From: Trachythela sp. YZ-2020
Taxonomy: Eukaryota; Cnidaria; Anthozoa; Malacalcyonacea; Clavulariidae
NCBI GenBank assembly: GCA_016169945.1
Contig: JADLSH010000369.1
Span: 62,001 to 126,000 of the forward strand
Reading direction: 5' to 3'
Length of the DNA: 64,000 nucleotides
Position numbers and translations under genes: made by a program. The notes below the pieces were generated by a model, which searched no databases, was not told the DNA's origin, and saw nothing but the letters and a program-made list of their open reading frames with translations. Positions 1-11,653 of this stretch are shown here, one piece after another. The first letter of the stretch is position 1, and every line of letters starts with the position of its first letter.

Positions 1-250
1 GAATGATTAGGTAAATGATTGATTGTTAGATTGATTGATTAATTGATTGAATAAACAATTGTGATTAATTTTTCATTAATTGGATGGTTGATTAAATGAT
101 TGAATAATTAATTGATTTATCAATTGATTGTTTAATTGAACGATTATTGATTGATTGGTTATTTATCTAATTGATTGATTACTTGATTGATTTATTATTT
201 CATTAATAGATTTTTAATTATTATTTGAGTAATTGATTGATTTATTGATT
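1..250. repeat. degenerate GATT/TTGA tetranucleotide tract
   Basis: The first 250 bases are an imperfect run of GATT/TTGA words broken by AT-rich variants. A shorter stretch of the same kind lies at about 655-722. The tract is in what should be an upstream intron of the carnitine acyltransferase gene. No coding potential was seen. Confidence 0.7.
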
Positions 251-258
251 GATAAATT

Positions 259-400
259 TCAAATTCAAAAAAAATTAAAAATTTATTAACGTGGTCAATA
301 CACTTAGCTTTATATACAGCTAATTTACAGGTATGCCACCTAAATAGTGAATATACTTTAGCTAATACAAATATAATAATACTAATATATACATACACAG
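259..400 (-). mobile_element. 3'-end fragment of a LINE-A family element
   Basis: The stretch 262-345 closely matches 8041-8120, the 3' end of the LINE-A copy on the minus strand. Both share the words AAAAATTTATTAACGTGG, CACTTAGC and TTTACAGGTATGCCACCTAA. This is a 5'-truncated insertion made only of the 3' UTR and the TTCAAA-rich tail. Where similarity stops towards 400 is not sharply defined. It lies upstream of the first visible exon of the host gene, so probably within an intron. Confidence 0.7.
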
Positions 401-761
401 GATGTCTCAAAAAAAAAGGTAATCCAACATTAGCATGCCATTGTGCGTTTATTACTAGGTACATGAACGTAACTTTTTCATCATAAAGATCAGGCTTTTA
501 GCTGTTGGATGACACGTTTTTCATCCAATATGGAGGGAAAATGAGCAAATACGAGCCCGATAAAAACTGTTTGTCTAAATTGCATATTTTCACCGTTGAG
601 AATTGGGTCTAAAACTCAATTGAAAATTAATTCCCTTTAGGACTTAAGTTGATGAATTATTAGTTGATGGTTATTTGATTGATTGATTAATTAATTGATT
701 ATTTGAGCAATTGATTGATTGGTCTCCGTGCAAGACTTCCACATATGCTATTTTCCTTTAG

Positions 762-3700
762 AGTGGCTCCGACGTATGAAACAGCTTCAACAAGGCAGTT
801 CTATCATGGACGAACTGATACGGTAAATAATATCCTTTTGTAATTCGCTATTCTTGGATTCCTAAAATATGCAATGTGGAATCAGGACTATGCATTAGAT
901 GTTTGGCTTTCTCTTGGTGGAAAATTTCCTGCTGATAATGAGTTACAGGGTGTGGACGTGTGGTTGCCCAATTCATCCAAACCAGAGGCTCACGACTAAG
1001 GCCTAAGCGTTGAGAACCGGAGGACCAGGAGAAAAACCCTCTACAGGAAAGAACCAACCACAACTCTACTTTAATATACGAGTTTTATCCGTGTCCATCC
1101 TCCGCATGGTTGAAGAAACGGAGTCTGATAAAATCGATTGCCTCTCGTAAAGAAAGACTTTTTGATAGACTCCGCACTCCGTCCTTTTCACCATCCCAGA
1201 GTTGTTGGCAGTCAAACGCGAGCGAAAATTGAACTCTCATCAGCTCTCATCAACTCTATCCTCATTTGAACGGGGCTTTAGTCAGTCTCTTGTTCTTCAT
1301 ATGTCGAAACTGATGTCGCATGCTTTGCTCATCTCTTATTCAACTATATGCGCTAGCTCTCGCTATTGTTAGATTATTTTCTTAGTGAAGTAAACCAAGC
1401 CAAAGAATTGCACTCGTGCAGACGCCCATTCAGTTGATTTAAATTTACGTGTTAGGTTCGTTCCCACACTACTGAATCTCAACAATGGTGTAAAACTATG
1501 GAAAATCATCAATTCACGGTAATATATAACTATACTTACAATAATGATAAATGTAACAGATTTTCAATATTTTAGTGATGAGAATGTTTGATCGTTACAT
1601 GTTGTCAACCATGCAGATATATAATTATATACATTTGAAATGTTAGCCCACTAGCTGCCTGTATAAACTATATAAACAATAATGCTATAAAACGAAGAGT
1701 GCATGCATGGTATACCAACAGAGTTTAGATTTTGAACATTTTAATCCAAAATATGTGACACAAAAGTCTTTAAAATAGCATTTTAATTGTTAATTCATAC
1801 GCTTTCGTCATTCTTACTTCCAGAATGGACGCAAAGTGGAACTGTTAAGGATTGCTTGCTCGAAACATGATGAATTGATGAGTGAGGCTACTAATGGATT
1901 AGGTGAGCATATAGTAAAAAGGTGACCTAAACGTGGCCCCCGTTATAGAGTCATTTTACGACGAGGCACGCCATCCACCCCTGCATGCCTTGTAGAGTTT
2001 ACACTGCAGGGCTGTAAAAGTAAGGAACCGCTGGACATTTGTCCCAGAATATTTGAGGTTAGCAGACTGTATATGTATGTGCATGCTATAGAAAAAGCTA
2101 AAGGACTCTTTATTAACCTTGCATGAATTTACCATCATTATTAAATCATTAAATCCACATTTAGGGATTGATCGACATCTCTTGGGCCTGAAAATTCTGG
2201 CAGAAAAATCAGGTTTGTTTTCTTATAAACATGCACTTTCCAAATATGCTTGAGTGCACGCGAAACAATACCTTGAGTGCACGCGAAACAATAGCTTGAG
2301 TGCACGCGAAACAATAGCTTGAGTGCACGCGAAACAATAGCTTGAGTGCACGCGAAACAATAGCTTGAGTGCACGCGAAACAATGGCTTGAGTGCACGCG
2401 AAACAATGGCTTGAGTGCACGCGAAACAATACCTTGAGTGCACGCGAAACAATAGCTTGAACTATAGAGGCTGACAATGTAATCATATTTATCATTATGT
2501 TCTAATTCAGTTATTGTCACCCTCGATCTCGTACTATATTGTCTCGTGTCCACTTAAGTGAATCCTGGAAGTGCCTATACAGGGACGCCGGAGCGATGGT
2601 GGGGCAGGGGGGGGGGCGGTTAATGCGAACGTAAGGGGGAAATTTACCACGCCCTTTCGGTGGGATTTCGATTATTCTCAAATTTCAACTCATTTTTAAT
2701 TGTTATTTCTATATACCAAGTACGGAACCTTTCGCTATATTAATTGATCCTCTACTTTACTGTTGCATTCTCTTTTCTATGACAGTTTTATTATTGTTTC
2801 ATTCATATGAAAAGTGCACTTTTGCCCCCCCCCTTGCCCCCTTTAGGAAAAGAGCAGGAGGGGCGCTTGCCCCGCCCCCCCCCTTTCCGGCGTCCCTGCA
2901 TATTTGTAGTTTTTTTGTTGTGTTATTCGTATTCTGCAGTATCTGCATAATTGAGTTATGATACATTTTATGATGTTTTAGGATTACCAACGCCCGAGAT
3001 ATTCACTGATTCAGCTTGGACAAAAAGGTGAAGAACTTAAATACTATAAGGAGAGTCCCTTGAATACTATAGCCTCTACAGTGAACGGTTGTAAACTTCT
3101 TAATCAATATTTAATCATCTGTTTACTAATTAAATAGTAGTGGATGGAATATTCGAACGAAAATTTATGTACATTTTTAGACCTAGCCAGGAGCAGTTAC
3201 GAAAAATGCAACCTTAGGCCCTCTGGCATGTATATACAGTTTTGTACTTTTGTGTTAAAGATCTTAGGTTAAGGATTTAGATTTAGGTCTGCGAAGTTTG
3301 AAAGTAGATAGTTTTAAGTTCAAGTATAACATAATTGAAATTTTACAATTCTCATGTTATAGAGTGTTCTTTTTATTTCTAGCGGTGGTGATGGTAATTA
3401 TATACTCTCCACCAGTTTAGTGGGATATGTTTCAGTTCTTGGTGTTACTTGGCCGATGGTGGAGGATGGTTATGGGGCGTTTTATAGCATACAGAATGAC
3501 CGGTATGTATAATATTCTAAACTACGGGCATTATTTCACTCGACAGAACAGAATATATTAAGGGTATTTGACTGGATAGAAATTTCGAGTATATACATAA
3601 TATAGAATGCTCGAAATGTCTATCGCTCGAAATTGTTATAGTTGCATCTTTCGCAATTGTTCCCAGTTGGATCTTTAATATGTATACAGTTTTTCGCTTG

Positions 3701-4951
3701 CAATATCCTTTGACGAAAAACCCCGTCACATAGCATAGAATGGATTCAATCGAAAGAATAGATCCACCTTGATCTGGTAGGGGGGGGGGGGTATAGGTGC
3801 TGAACGGGGGCTGACAATGGTGTGGGGCATAACCACTGATCTAAAGCAAATACTGGATAGAGAGAGAGCATCCTTTTGGATTCACTGAGCTAATTGTGAA
3901 GCCAGAATATTCGTAATCTGAAGAAATCAAAGCTTTCATGGACATTCTTTACAAATCAAATTGCTATCAAGCAAATGTCATTTAACTTGAAAGATATACT
4001 TTCCCAAACCTCTTCTAATGAGTTTCAAAACGTTTTGAACTCTAGATATAATGAGACTTCAGGCAGACTTATCGGTGTGACCTCATTATAGTTATTCACT
4101 ATCTGGAAAATTTAAGAAGGAATAGAGGCCACTGATGACAATTTTTATCTAAACAACATGCATACTTGTTTCCTTTTCAACCAGTAACCAGAAACTGCAA
4201 GAACCTCTCTCACTTGCCAGCAACACCCCTAGACTAGTAGATATGTGGTGCAGGTCACACCAGTATGGCCATCGTTGGCTACGTTTATGAATGGCATGTA
4301 GACACACTATCCAGTCATAGGTTTAAGTTCAATGGTCATATTGAACTTAAACCTATTGCAGGTTGAATCGTCGCCGAGGCAGGGTACAGGTGCAGGTTAG
4401 TAGTAGGGGTGGGGGATCTTAGATTTTACAGACTACTCTGTCCACTGAGAAGGAAAAGCGATAACTTTAGATCAGTTATTCTATTTTTGACAATTGCCTC
4501 CCTAAGCAATAAAATTTGATTTGACCCCTGGACACGAGGTTGGCATTTTGCTGTAAAAGTCGCCAGAAAAAAATGCTCATGGAAGCAATCTGTGTGAACA
4601 GCTCATATACGTCCTGATTTGGACAATCACATCTCTAAGCACCTTTCTTCATCATACAGCTTCGATTCCTGCCGCGCCACCGCGGAGGGCCTATATATTG
4701 TTGCTTTTCCGGCAAATGATCCCGGTTAGGTCATATGTATACAGTTTAATGTTTTCTTAACCTGTTTTAAGGTACAATTGTATCAATACTGTTGCTGCAG
4801 AAGGACTAATTCTGACATATGTTTTTCTAGCATCAATCTAAGTGGATCTGCATATGGCAGTTCAAAGGTGACTAATTGTGAAAAGTTTCTGAAAAGTTTA
4901 GAAGATAGTTTATCAGATATGCAGATAATTTTAACTGACAGCAAACTGTGA
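762..4951 (+). CDS. CROT: peroxisomal carnitine O-acyltransferase (CROT-like), seven 3' exons
   Basis: Carnitine/choline acyltransferases move acyl groups between CoA and carnitine. This looks like the peroxisomal octanoyl/medium-chain type. Seven exons with AG/GT borders and matching phases are visible: 762-822, 1456-1518, 1824-1902, 2165-2212, 2982-3027, 3383-3502 and 4831-4951 (TGA at 4949). In order they encode TYETAS...FYHGRTDT, then VRS...WCKTM, KVELLRIACSKHDELM, GIDRHLLGLK, LPTPEIFTD, SGGDGNYILSTSLVGY...DGYGAFY and finally a tail ending in SKL. The GRTDT, DRHLLGL and STS blocks are the carnitine/acyl-site motifs of the family, and the spacing fits CROT better than CRAT by memory comparison. 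The terminal SKL is a canonical PTS1 peroxisomal import signal, which supports the chosen stop. The N-terminal half, including the catalytic histidine, lies upstream of the window. A GTGAGT at 4948 could act as a splice donor but would remove the SKL. Family assignment is strong; CROT versus CRAT orthology is less certain. Confidence 0.9.
823..1455 (+). other. intron of the carnitine acyltransferase gene, nothing recognised
   Basis: Bounded by donor GTAAAT after exon 762-822 and an acceptor ending TTAG before 1456. A 71-codon open frame on the minus strand (848-1063) has no recognisable domain. No repeat with a second copy in this window was seen. Confidence 0.6.
2249..2456. repeat. 23-bp minisatellite, nine copies, inside an intron
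   Basis: Nine head-to-tail 23-bp units start at 2249, 2272, 2295 and so on to 2433, each containing CTTGAGTGCACGCGAAACAAT. Only the last bases vary between units (ATAC, ATAG, ATGG). It begins 36 bases after the splice donor that follows exon 2165-2212. Overlapping minus-strand frames that read VSRALK repeats are by-products of the tandem array. Confidence 0.95.
2580..2898. mobile_element. hAT-type MITE in intron
   Basis: A 319-bp segment begins CAGGGACGCCGGA and ends with its exact reverse complement TCCGGCGTCCCTG (13-bp terminal inverted repeats). G- and C-runs lie just inside each end. CAGGG termini are typical of non-autonomous hAT elements. The expected 8-bp target duplication is not clear (TGCCTATA versus CATATTTG), so the superfamily call rests on the termini alone. 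It contains no coding sequence. Confidence 0.75.
3503..4830 (+). other. last intron of the carnitine acyltransferase gene
   Basis: A 1.3-kb intron between donor GTATGT at 3503 and acceptor TTTTTCTAG ending at 4830. It holds a run of G at about 3781-3790 and a perfect 17-bp hairpin at 4317-4356. No second gene or recognisable transposon protein was found in it. Confidence 0.7.
4317..4356. repeat. perfect 17-bp inverted repeat (hairpin)
   Basis: ATAGGTTTAAGTTCAAT at 4317-4333 is followed by a six-base loop and its exact reverse complement at 4340-4356. It lies in the last intron of the host gene and is not flanked by an obvious transposon terminus. Confidence 0.85.
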
Positions 4952-6829
4952 GTATATCACAAAATAAATAATACATGTTTTGGAATCTAAAATATAGGAT
5001 AAAGATAAAAAAATTTAGTTCCACGACAAATATCGTGTGAAATGTCGGTCGGCAGTGGCGTAGTAACCGGACGGGCATTGGAGGCACGTGACCCCCACGT
5101 TTTCTTCAAAGTGCCCTTTTCTCCAGCTAAAACAATGGAAAAAGTACTATTTTCTAATAAGAGAGGTGCCCTTAAGACGAAGTGCCGCTCCAAGTGCCGC
5201 TCGAGTACCTCTAAATTGTCTAAACTATTTTTAAGATACTTGGTGTAGCGCATTTGCAATACTGCGCTGACCTTCCTGATTTTGCGTGAAGTATATATAA
5301 TGCGCGCAAACCTTTCGATGTTGCGAACCAAAACTCGTCCAACACATGCCACTGGAAGTGTAAATTGGTCTTAAGCTAATTTTACACATTGCGATTTCGG
5401 ATCCATGCAACATGGCGAAAATCTCTTAGTCTTTTTAATCCATTGAGATTGGTCCCACATGCACTACCTATATTTGTCAGCAAACCATGAAATCATCGGT
5501 CATCATTATTTGTAGAACACTTAAATAAGTATACGACTTGTCACAGGATGATGGGGAAATTAAAAAGACTCTGTGACTTTGTGACAATATAATTTGTATA
5601 CTAGATAGTTTTTATATGTTTCAATAATATAAACTTTAAATGTATGATGCGCGTACATGCTGCGTTTTAAAGGAGGGTAATATGCATGTAATTTATATAC
5701 TAAATTTCTATTTTATAGTTCAAATATATAGGCACTTATTAATTTTGAAATGAGTTATTAAGTTAGATTGTTAGAATTAATGAACTCAGCGTGGGGTTGT
5801 AAAATTGCAAAAGTGAGCGAACAGTGGGATTCCTTGTTTTTATTCGATATCTATTGCGTGTAAAATTGTTTATTTTTCATAAGCTAAATCACCGATTACA
5901 TTTCCTTTTATATTCTCGCATTTTTCCAATGACGCATTTTTGCTTAATGCTGAAACCGTCACTGAAACTCTGGGCGTTTTCAAAGTTTACAGACGTTCTA
6001 GTATCATCAACACTCAGAAAACTATCGACATACAAGGATTGCGCCGCAGTGGCTGTACTTAATTTATTTTCTGAACAAATAGAAAATTAATGGTAGTTTG
6101 TTTTACTGATTCCTGTCATTTATCGGTGATATAATTGCGATATAATTAATTGAATACCCAAGCGCGTTTCCTCCACATTTTTTATTCATACATGGTTCAG
6201 AAAGAATCGACTGCCAGTCTGCCCATTTTTAGTGCAGTATTGCAGTATTGTGATTTTGCAGTATTGTGATGAGTGGCGAAAATTCACATCAGTCAGTCAG
6301 TCAGTCAGTCAGAAATGACTTGGGCGATTGAAGAACCGGATATTCGGTTATTGATAATAATATTTGTATAGTAAATTATACTTATATAGCACAAAAGTTT
6401 CATTCCGACGCGCAGCAAATTTGCTGTAGTTTGAATTTGCAGAAAGATATATACACCAAAGTTGGCGAAGTTACGTCGCTACCTACTTTCTAAATATCTG
6501 TGGAGGTTCAGAACTATCGAGTAAATTTAATTTCTGCAAGATGGGAAAATATAGCGATTCGATGTGGAACCCTCGTGCATACCGCTAGGCCATGAAGAAC
6601 TTGATACGGGCTTGCGAATTTCATCATTTTTTCGTATTTTCGTGCTTATCGTCGTTTAATTTTTATTTGTCTTTTTGCCTTTTGGCTTCATTACAATGCC
6701 TTTGGCTCTGAGGCCGACATTTTATAAAGTGAATGTTGAAGTTGTACGCGACTTCAACAATAGGCGACGCCTTACATATAAATATACTGACAATTGTGAG
6801 CATATCAAAAGATTACTGAGCACAGAGCG
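4952..6829. other. unassigned intergenic stretch
   Basis: Downstream of the host stop codon I see no gene. At 5052-5062 there is CAGTGGCGTAG, a word typical of hAT MITE termini, but no matching opposite end was found. A CAGT microsatellite lies at 6287-6313. Short open frames on both strands lack recognisable motifs. The region 6600-6829 may hold the 5' UTR of LINE-B1. Confidence 0.6.
6287..6313. repeat. (CAGT)n microsatellite
   Basis: About six uninterrupted CAGT units directly visible in the sequence. Confidence 0.9.
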
Positions 6830-6909
6830 AGACGGACGTGCTTTTTAGAGCTCTGTTAAATCGATTTTACTGAGAACTTAATTTCGTGAGACATACAATT
6901 GACATAGCG

Positions 6910-8041
6910 ATGAATCAAGACAATTCTCAAGCTGAATTGTTCATTACAACTAGAGGTTCTTTCAAATGGTTAGGTAGCTTTGAGGAACTTAAAAAGTTTT
7001 GTGATAAAATCTTGAAGATCGACTCAAGATGGCTTGTGCCCAGAGGAGGATGTAAATCATTTCAAAACGAAGATATAACGATCAGTTGGTACTCAACAAC
7101 TAATTCACTGATAATTAAAGGTCAAGATGGTGAATCGCTTCGAAACGAGCTCAAATTGATTGCAAATCCAATGGACGAAAGTGTTGGGGACTCGCAAGAT
7201 GACGAGTTGATCTCTGCCGAAGGCGTCGGCGACAGTGTAGTTTCAACTCGAATTCATGGGAAGGAAGACGAAGTTGTTCAATCGGTAGAAAGCCATCATG
7301 TAACCGCCAAGGACTCCTCTGAATATGTTTACTTTCAAAATCAGGTAAGCGAAATTAAATCAAATTTGGATCAGCACATTGATAAAACGAGAGCGGAATT
7401 TCAACGAATAGAGGAATCTCTTGCATATCAATTTGATCAGCTAAAAGAAGTCCAGTCCAACGAAAGGTCAAATGAACTTGCCAAATATTGCTTGTCCAAC
7501 TTAGAGACCCAAAACTGTGAGCTCAAACAAGAAAATATTCAGCTTAGGATCGATAACGACACTCTTAAAGATAGACTTAATACTGTCTCCTACGTTGTCT
7601 CTGACCTAAACATCAAAATTAAAGATATCGAAAGCGAAAAGCTTAGTCTAGTCACTGCTATAAAGTTATTACAAGAAGACAACAATTTAGCAATAATAAA
7701 TAAAAGAGATTCGGCTTGCAGTTCATGGCAAACTTCAAGGTCTAAAGCACAAAGTAATGCACATAATATTTCCTCTAATGATGGGCATAATATAACCGTA
7801 CGCATGACTGATCAGAATAATCAAGCACCAGAGGCAGAGACAAAAACATCAAATACGTTTGATACCTTGTCTGTGGAAAGTTGTTCTGATAATGAAAGCG
7901 ACACAAATGTAGATGATAGTACTTTGAAGCTCAACACTGTATTGCCATCGGAATCTAGACTAAATAGCCCAAACGTCGACTCGAGGAAGTATGATAGTGC
8001 ACAAAAGAAAAATCAATCGACCCAATCTTATGTTTCAAAAA
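6910..8041 (+). pseudogene. LINE-B1 ORF1, N-terminal part
   Basis: An open frame begins at ATG 6910; an upstream in-frame GTG at 6886 is a less likely start. The N-terminus (about residues 1-90) is globular. A long acidic and coiled-coil segment follows (roughly residues 125-260, many E/K/Q/L, for example SNLDQHIDKTRAEFQRIEE), then a low-complexity Ser/Asn/Asp-rich linker. Coiled coils in LINE ORF1 proteins usually mediate multimerisation on the RNA. The frame runs into the LINE-A insertion at about 8041, after which its codons are foreign. The C-terminal SGNH part of the same ORF1 resumes at about 11654. Confidence 0.7.
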
Positions 8042-11000
8042 AAAATTCAAAATTCAAAAATTTATTAACGTGGACTATACACTTAGCCACATATACGGCT
8101 ATTTTACAGGTATGCCACCTAAGTATTACCTAATTGATAAATATTTAATTTAGCTATATATGTATGTATGTAGATATAAAATTTAAATCTAGATTTGTCA
8201 CAAACGATGTTTTTAAAGTCCTAATTCAATATTTACTAACGCTTTCCTAAATGCTGCATAAGTGGTCAAAGACTTAACACTATCTGGCAGATTGTTCCAC
8301 AATTTGGGACCATAGTACCTCCACGATTTAAGCCCATATTTTGTGGTATTAACCTTAGGCAGTTTAAGCATGTCTTTTCCTCTTAAGTTATAAGCTGAGT
8401 TTCTACATTGTATTAACTCACGGATACTGACTGGACATGGTCCATGCAATGTTTTGAAGATTGTTCCAAGTATTTTATGAGCTCGCTCCTCAGCCAATGT
8501 TGCTCTGCCGAGCTGCTTTAACAAATCGCAATATGGGGTGTTTTTATCTTTAAAAACAAAGCGAATAGCTCGTTCGTTAACTTTTTCTAGTTTGTTTAAA
8601 GAGCTCTTGCTGCAGAAATGCCATGTTTCTGCACAGTAGTTATAATGAGGAGTAATGAAAGAGTTGTAAATTGCTTTTCTTAATTCGAATGGTAGCATGT
8701 TTCTCATTCGTCTCAACACTGCGATCTTCTGTGTTACCTTCCTGCATACTTTAGCAACATGTTTATCAAATTTAAGTTTCTCATCGAGAATGACACCAAG
8801 CGTCTCCACCTCTGTGGCATTTGGAATAACTGTGTTTTCGCATCGAAACTGTGGATCCTCTTCTCTTCTACCCATCACCATTGCTTGATATTTCGAATGA
8901 TTCCTTATCATCTGATTTTCGATGTACCATTTGTCAATACGTTCAAGGTCTTTATTAATTACCTCCTCAACTTTTCTCGGGTCTTTGTCCGCGTAAAAAA
9001 TTTGTGTGTCGTCTGCGTAGGCGGATAGCGTGCTTTCTTTGATAACATAGGCGAGATCGTTCATGAATATATTGAACAGTAATGGCCCAAGTATCGATCC
9101 CTGTGGGACTCCCATTTCAATTTTTTGCCAGTTTGAATAACTGCTACCTATTTTGACCCTCTGACGCCGATTTGAGAGATAGTCCTTAATGAGATTAGCC
9201 GTTTTGTCGTCAGCCCCATACATTTTCAGTTTTGATATTAACAAGTCATGAGGAAGTTTATCGAATGCTTTCGAAAGATCCATCATTACGAGGCCAACTA
9301 CCTTGTGGTTATCTAGTTCCATTTTCCAATTTTCAGTTAAGCTTAAAAGTGCAGCATCACATCCATGATGTTTTCTATATGCAAAAACATACTTGTGATA
9401 TATACTTTCGAAGTGAGGACTGATGTTATTATTTACAATTTTCTCGAATACTTTAGAAAATGATGGCAGAATAGTAATTGGCCTGTAGTTAGACCTCTCT
9501 AGATCGCTTTCCTTTTTGTATGATGGAGTGATTTCGCCTAGTTTCCACTGTTCAGGAATTTTTCCTGCATCTAATACATAGTTGAACAATGTAGCAAAGG
9601 GATAACACAGGACTCCGGCTGATTGCTGCACAACTCGCGGTGGAATGAGATCACAACCAGTTGCTTTTTTCGGATTGATATTGTTTAAGACCTTTCTTAC
9701 TTCTATAGGATCTGTTTTCTTAATGGTTAGAGTAGGAACATTTGAAAAATTACTCGCGATATGGTTTAGATCTGTTATTGGTCTATTTTGGTCAGCGTTC
9801 GCTTGTACCGAGCTCGAAAAGAAATTATTTAACTCTTCGGCTACCTGTTGCTGGTCGTTTACGATTTTATTGTTGACCTTGAGAACAATCCGTTCACGAT
9901 TCTTATACTTCCGCGAATTTATTAGAGGTTTCATCGTACTCCAGAATTCCTTTTGATTATTCTGTTTTTCTTCACAAATCTTTTTAAAATGTTCTTGTAC
10001 CGCTCTTCTTCTCATGCTAACTACTTTATTTCTCATTTTTCTATAATTCTCCCAGTCGTTTTCGTCTCTTGTCTTGTAGAATTTTTTCCTCAATCGATTA
10101 CGCTTTCTCATGACACAACGAATGTCGGCAGTTATAAACTTAGAGCTAGTTTCTTTCCGCTTTATAATCTTTCTAATAGGAGCGTGCTCATCAAGTACTT
10201 GATTAAATAGTTTCTCCCAGCACCAGTACACATCGTCAGGGTCATCAAAAGTGTAAGCCACTGAAAACGGTACTTTATCGAGGTCAGTTAGAAATTTATT
10301 TTGGTCAAAGTTCTTGAGCGATCTTCTTATGACGCTTTCAGATTTTGGTTTCATAAGTTTTGTATTCACTATAGCGTAAACTAGACTATGGTCACTTAAG
10401 CCGGTTTCAAGTACATTAGATGATGTGATAAATGCTGGTACGTTTGTAAGGATAACGTCCAAACATGTTGATATGCTTTTCGATATTCGTGTTGGTTTGT
10501 TTATCATGGAGTCTAAATCGTATATATCACAAATGTCTAAAAGACATTTCCCTTATTGTTATGTAAAGGATGCAATATGTCACAGTTTAAATCACCCATG
10601 CAAATTACGTTTTCGCTCAAGTTAAAGGCTTGATCAAGTACTTTGCATAATTCAGTATTTAGTGTCTTGTTATCAACGTTTGGAGGCTTGTAAGCACTGA
10701 TCAAAGCAAAATGTCTTTTACCGATTTGCATATCTAATAATATAGCCTCCAGGGATTTATGCGAAATTTTCTTTTCAGTTGTAATAATATTTTCATTGGT
10801 ATAAATTAAAATTCCACCACCGCCTTTAGCTCTGTCTCTCCTAAACAACTTATAACCATCAATATGAAATTGAGAGTTAGGGAAAGTCCAGTCTATCTTA
10901 GTTTCTTGAATCGATAAAATATCAATCGCCTTACAACATAACCATTCCTTTACTTCTTCAAATTTGTTTGGGAGACTATTAACATTCAAATTTGCAATCA

Positions 11001-11640
11001 TGCATTGTTTATGATTTTGTTCTTTAAGCTTTTGAAAATCTGCCGTTATATCATATTCAAAGCTGTTTTCCGAGTCAGTCATAAATGACTGCTCACTAGA
11101 AACATCAGCAAAAAATGATTCTGCAAAGTTCGGTAGTGCACACATATTACAGGTCCACTTTTCGTTTGGATGATTTAGATAACACAAGAATATATTGTTA
11201 GACATACCCAAGCATCGAACGTGACACCATTCTTCGCACTGTGAGCACTTAACGGCGTCTTGATTGCTTCGTACATTTTTACAACATTCTTTACAAGGGA
11301 ACTTTGGAACAGCCTTTACTCTTGCCTTTGGTCCAGGGTTTGGTGATATATCCCCACAAGTCAAAAGTTTTCGCTGTATTTGAAACGAGGAGATTCCATT
11401 ACGCGTATAGAGTACCCTTCCATGTAGGAATCGTTTTGCTCGGTGTTTGATTTCCCCCGCTTTGTATACTGAATATTTGTTAGTCAGGAATATTTCTGTT
11501 GTATTTAACACGTTAGTTTCGTGGTAGCAATTTACTATGTAAACTAACAATCCTAGAGATAATGTTAGTATACATAAAAAGCTTAATTTGACAGAGCATA
11601 CTTTAACACGTCCATTCGCCATGACATGCCTATTGTTGCA
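8041..11640 (-). mobile_element. LINE-A, near-complete non-LTR retrotransposon with 2A-like and PHD domains
   Basis: A minus-strand LINE, 5' end near 11640 and 3' end near 8041 with a TTCAAAATTC-type tail, inserted into ORF1 of LINE-B1. It encodes one long product broken by a single frameshift. A 3'-only copy lies at 259-400. I could not identify a convincing target-site duplication, so end coordinates are approximate. Confidence 0.8.
8213..11622 (-). pseudogene. LINE-A polyprotein: leader, 2A-like motif, PHD finger, endonuclease, reverse transcriptase
   Basis: Translation starts at ATG 11622. Residues 13-31 are a hydrophobic signal/anchor-like stretch. Residues 86-98 read LLTCGDISPNPGP, which ends in the NPGP core of 2A ribosome-skipping peptides. 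Residues 110-161 hold a C4HC3 PHD-type zinc finger (CKEC...CSQC...CHVRC...CNMC). An APE endonuclease starts near residue 200 (ANLNVNSLP, QETK, MGDLNCD). A one-base shift near 10530 moves the frame. The second part (10507-8213) carries TGLSDHSLV, RT motifs DLSKAFDKLPHDLL, MGVPQGSILGPLLF and the YADD catalytic box, then the C-terminal LINE domain. Apart from that shift the frame is open over about 1,120 codons, so the insertion looks recent. The PHD finger may bind chromatin; that role is inference. Confidence 0.85.
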
Positions 11641-11653
11641 ACAGTGTTGGTAG

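Noticed and set aside
848..1063. 71-codon minus-strand frame in intron 1
   Set aside because: No recognised domain, inside an intron of the opposite strand, and no second copy.
2141..2553. Three overlapping minus-strand frames with VSRALK repeats
   Set aside because: They are the three frames of the 23-bp minisatellite and overlap a splice-supported exon on the other strand.
4943..4953. Splice donor GTGAGT overlapping the CROT stop codon
   Set aside because: Using it would remove the SKL terminus that fits a peroxisomal acyltransferase. The length also matches the family end.
5042..5260. 68-codon frame beginning near CAGTGGCGTAG
   Set aside because: It overlaps a probable hAT MITE end and has no protein motif.
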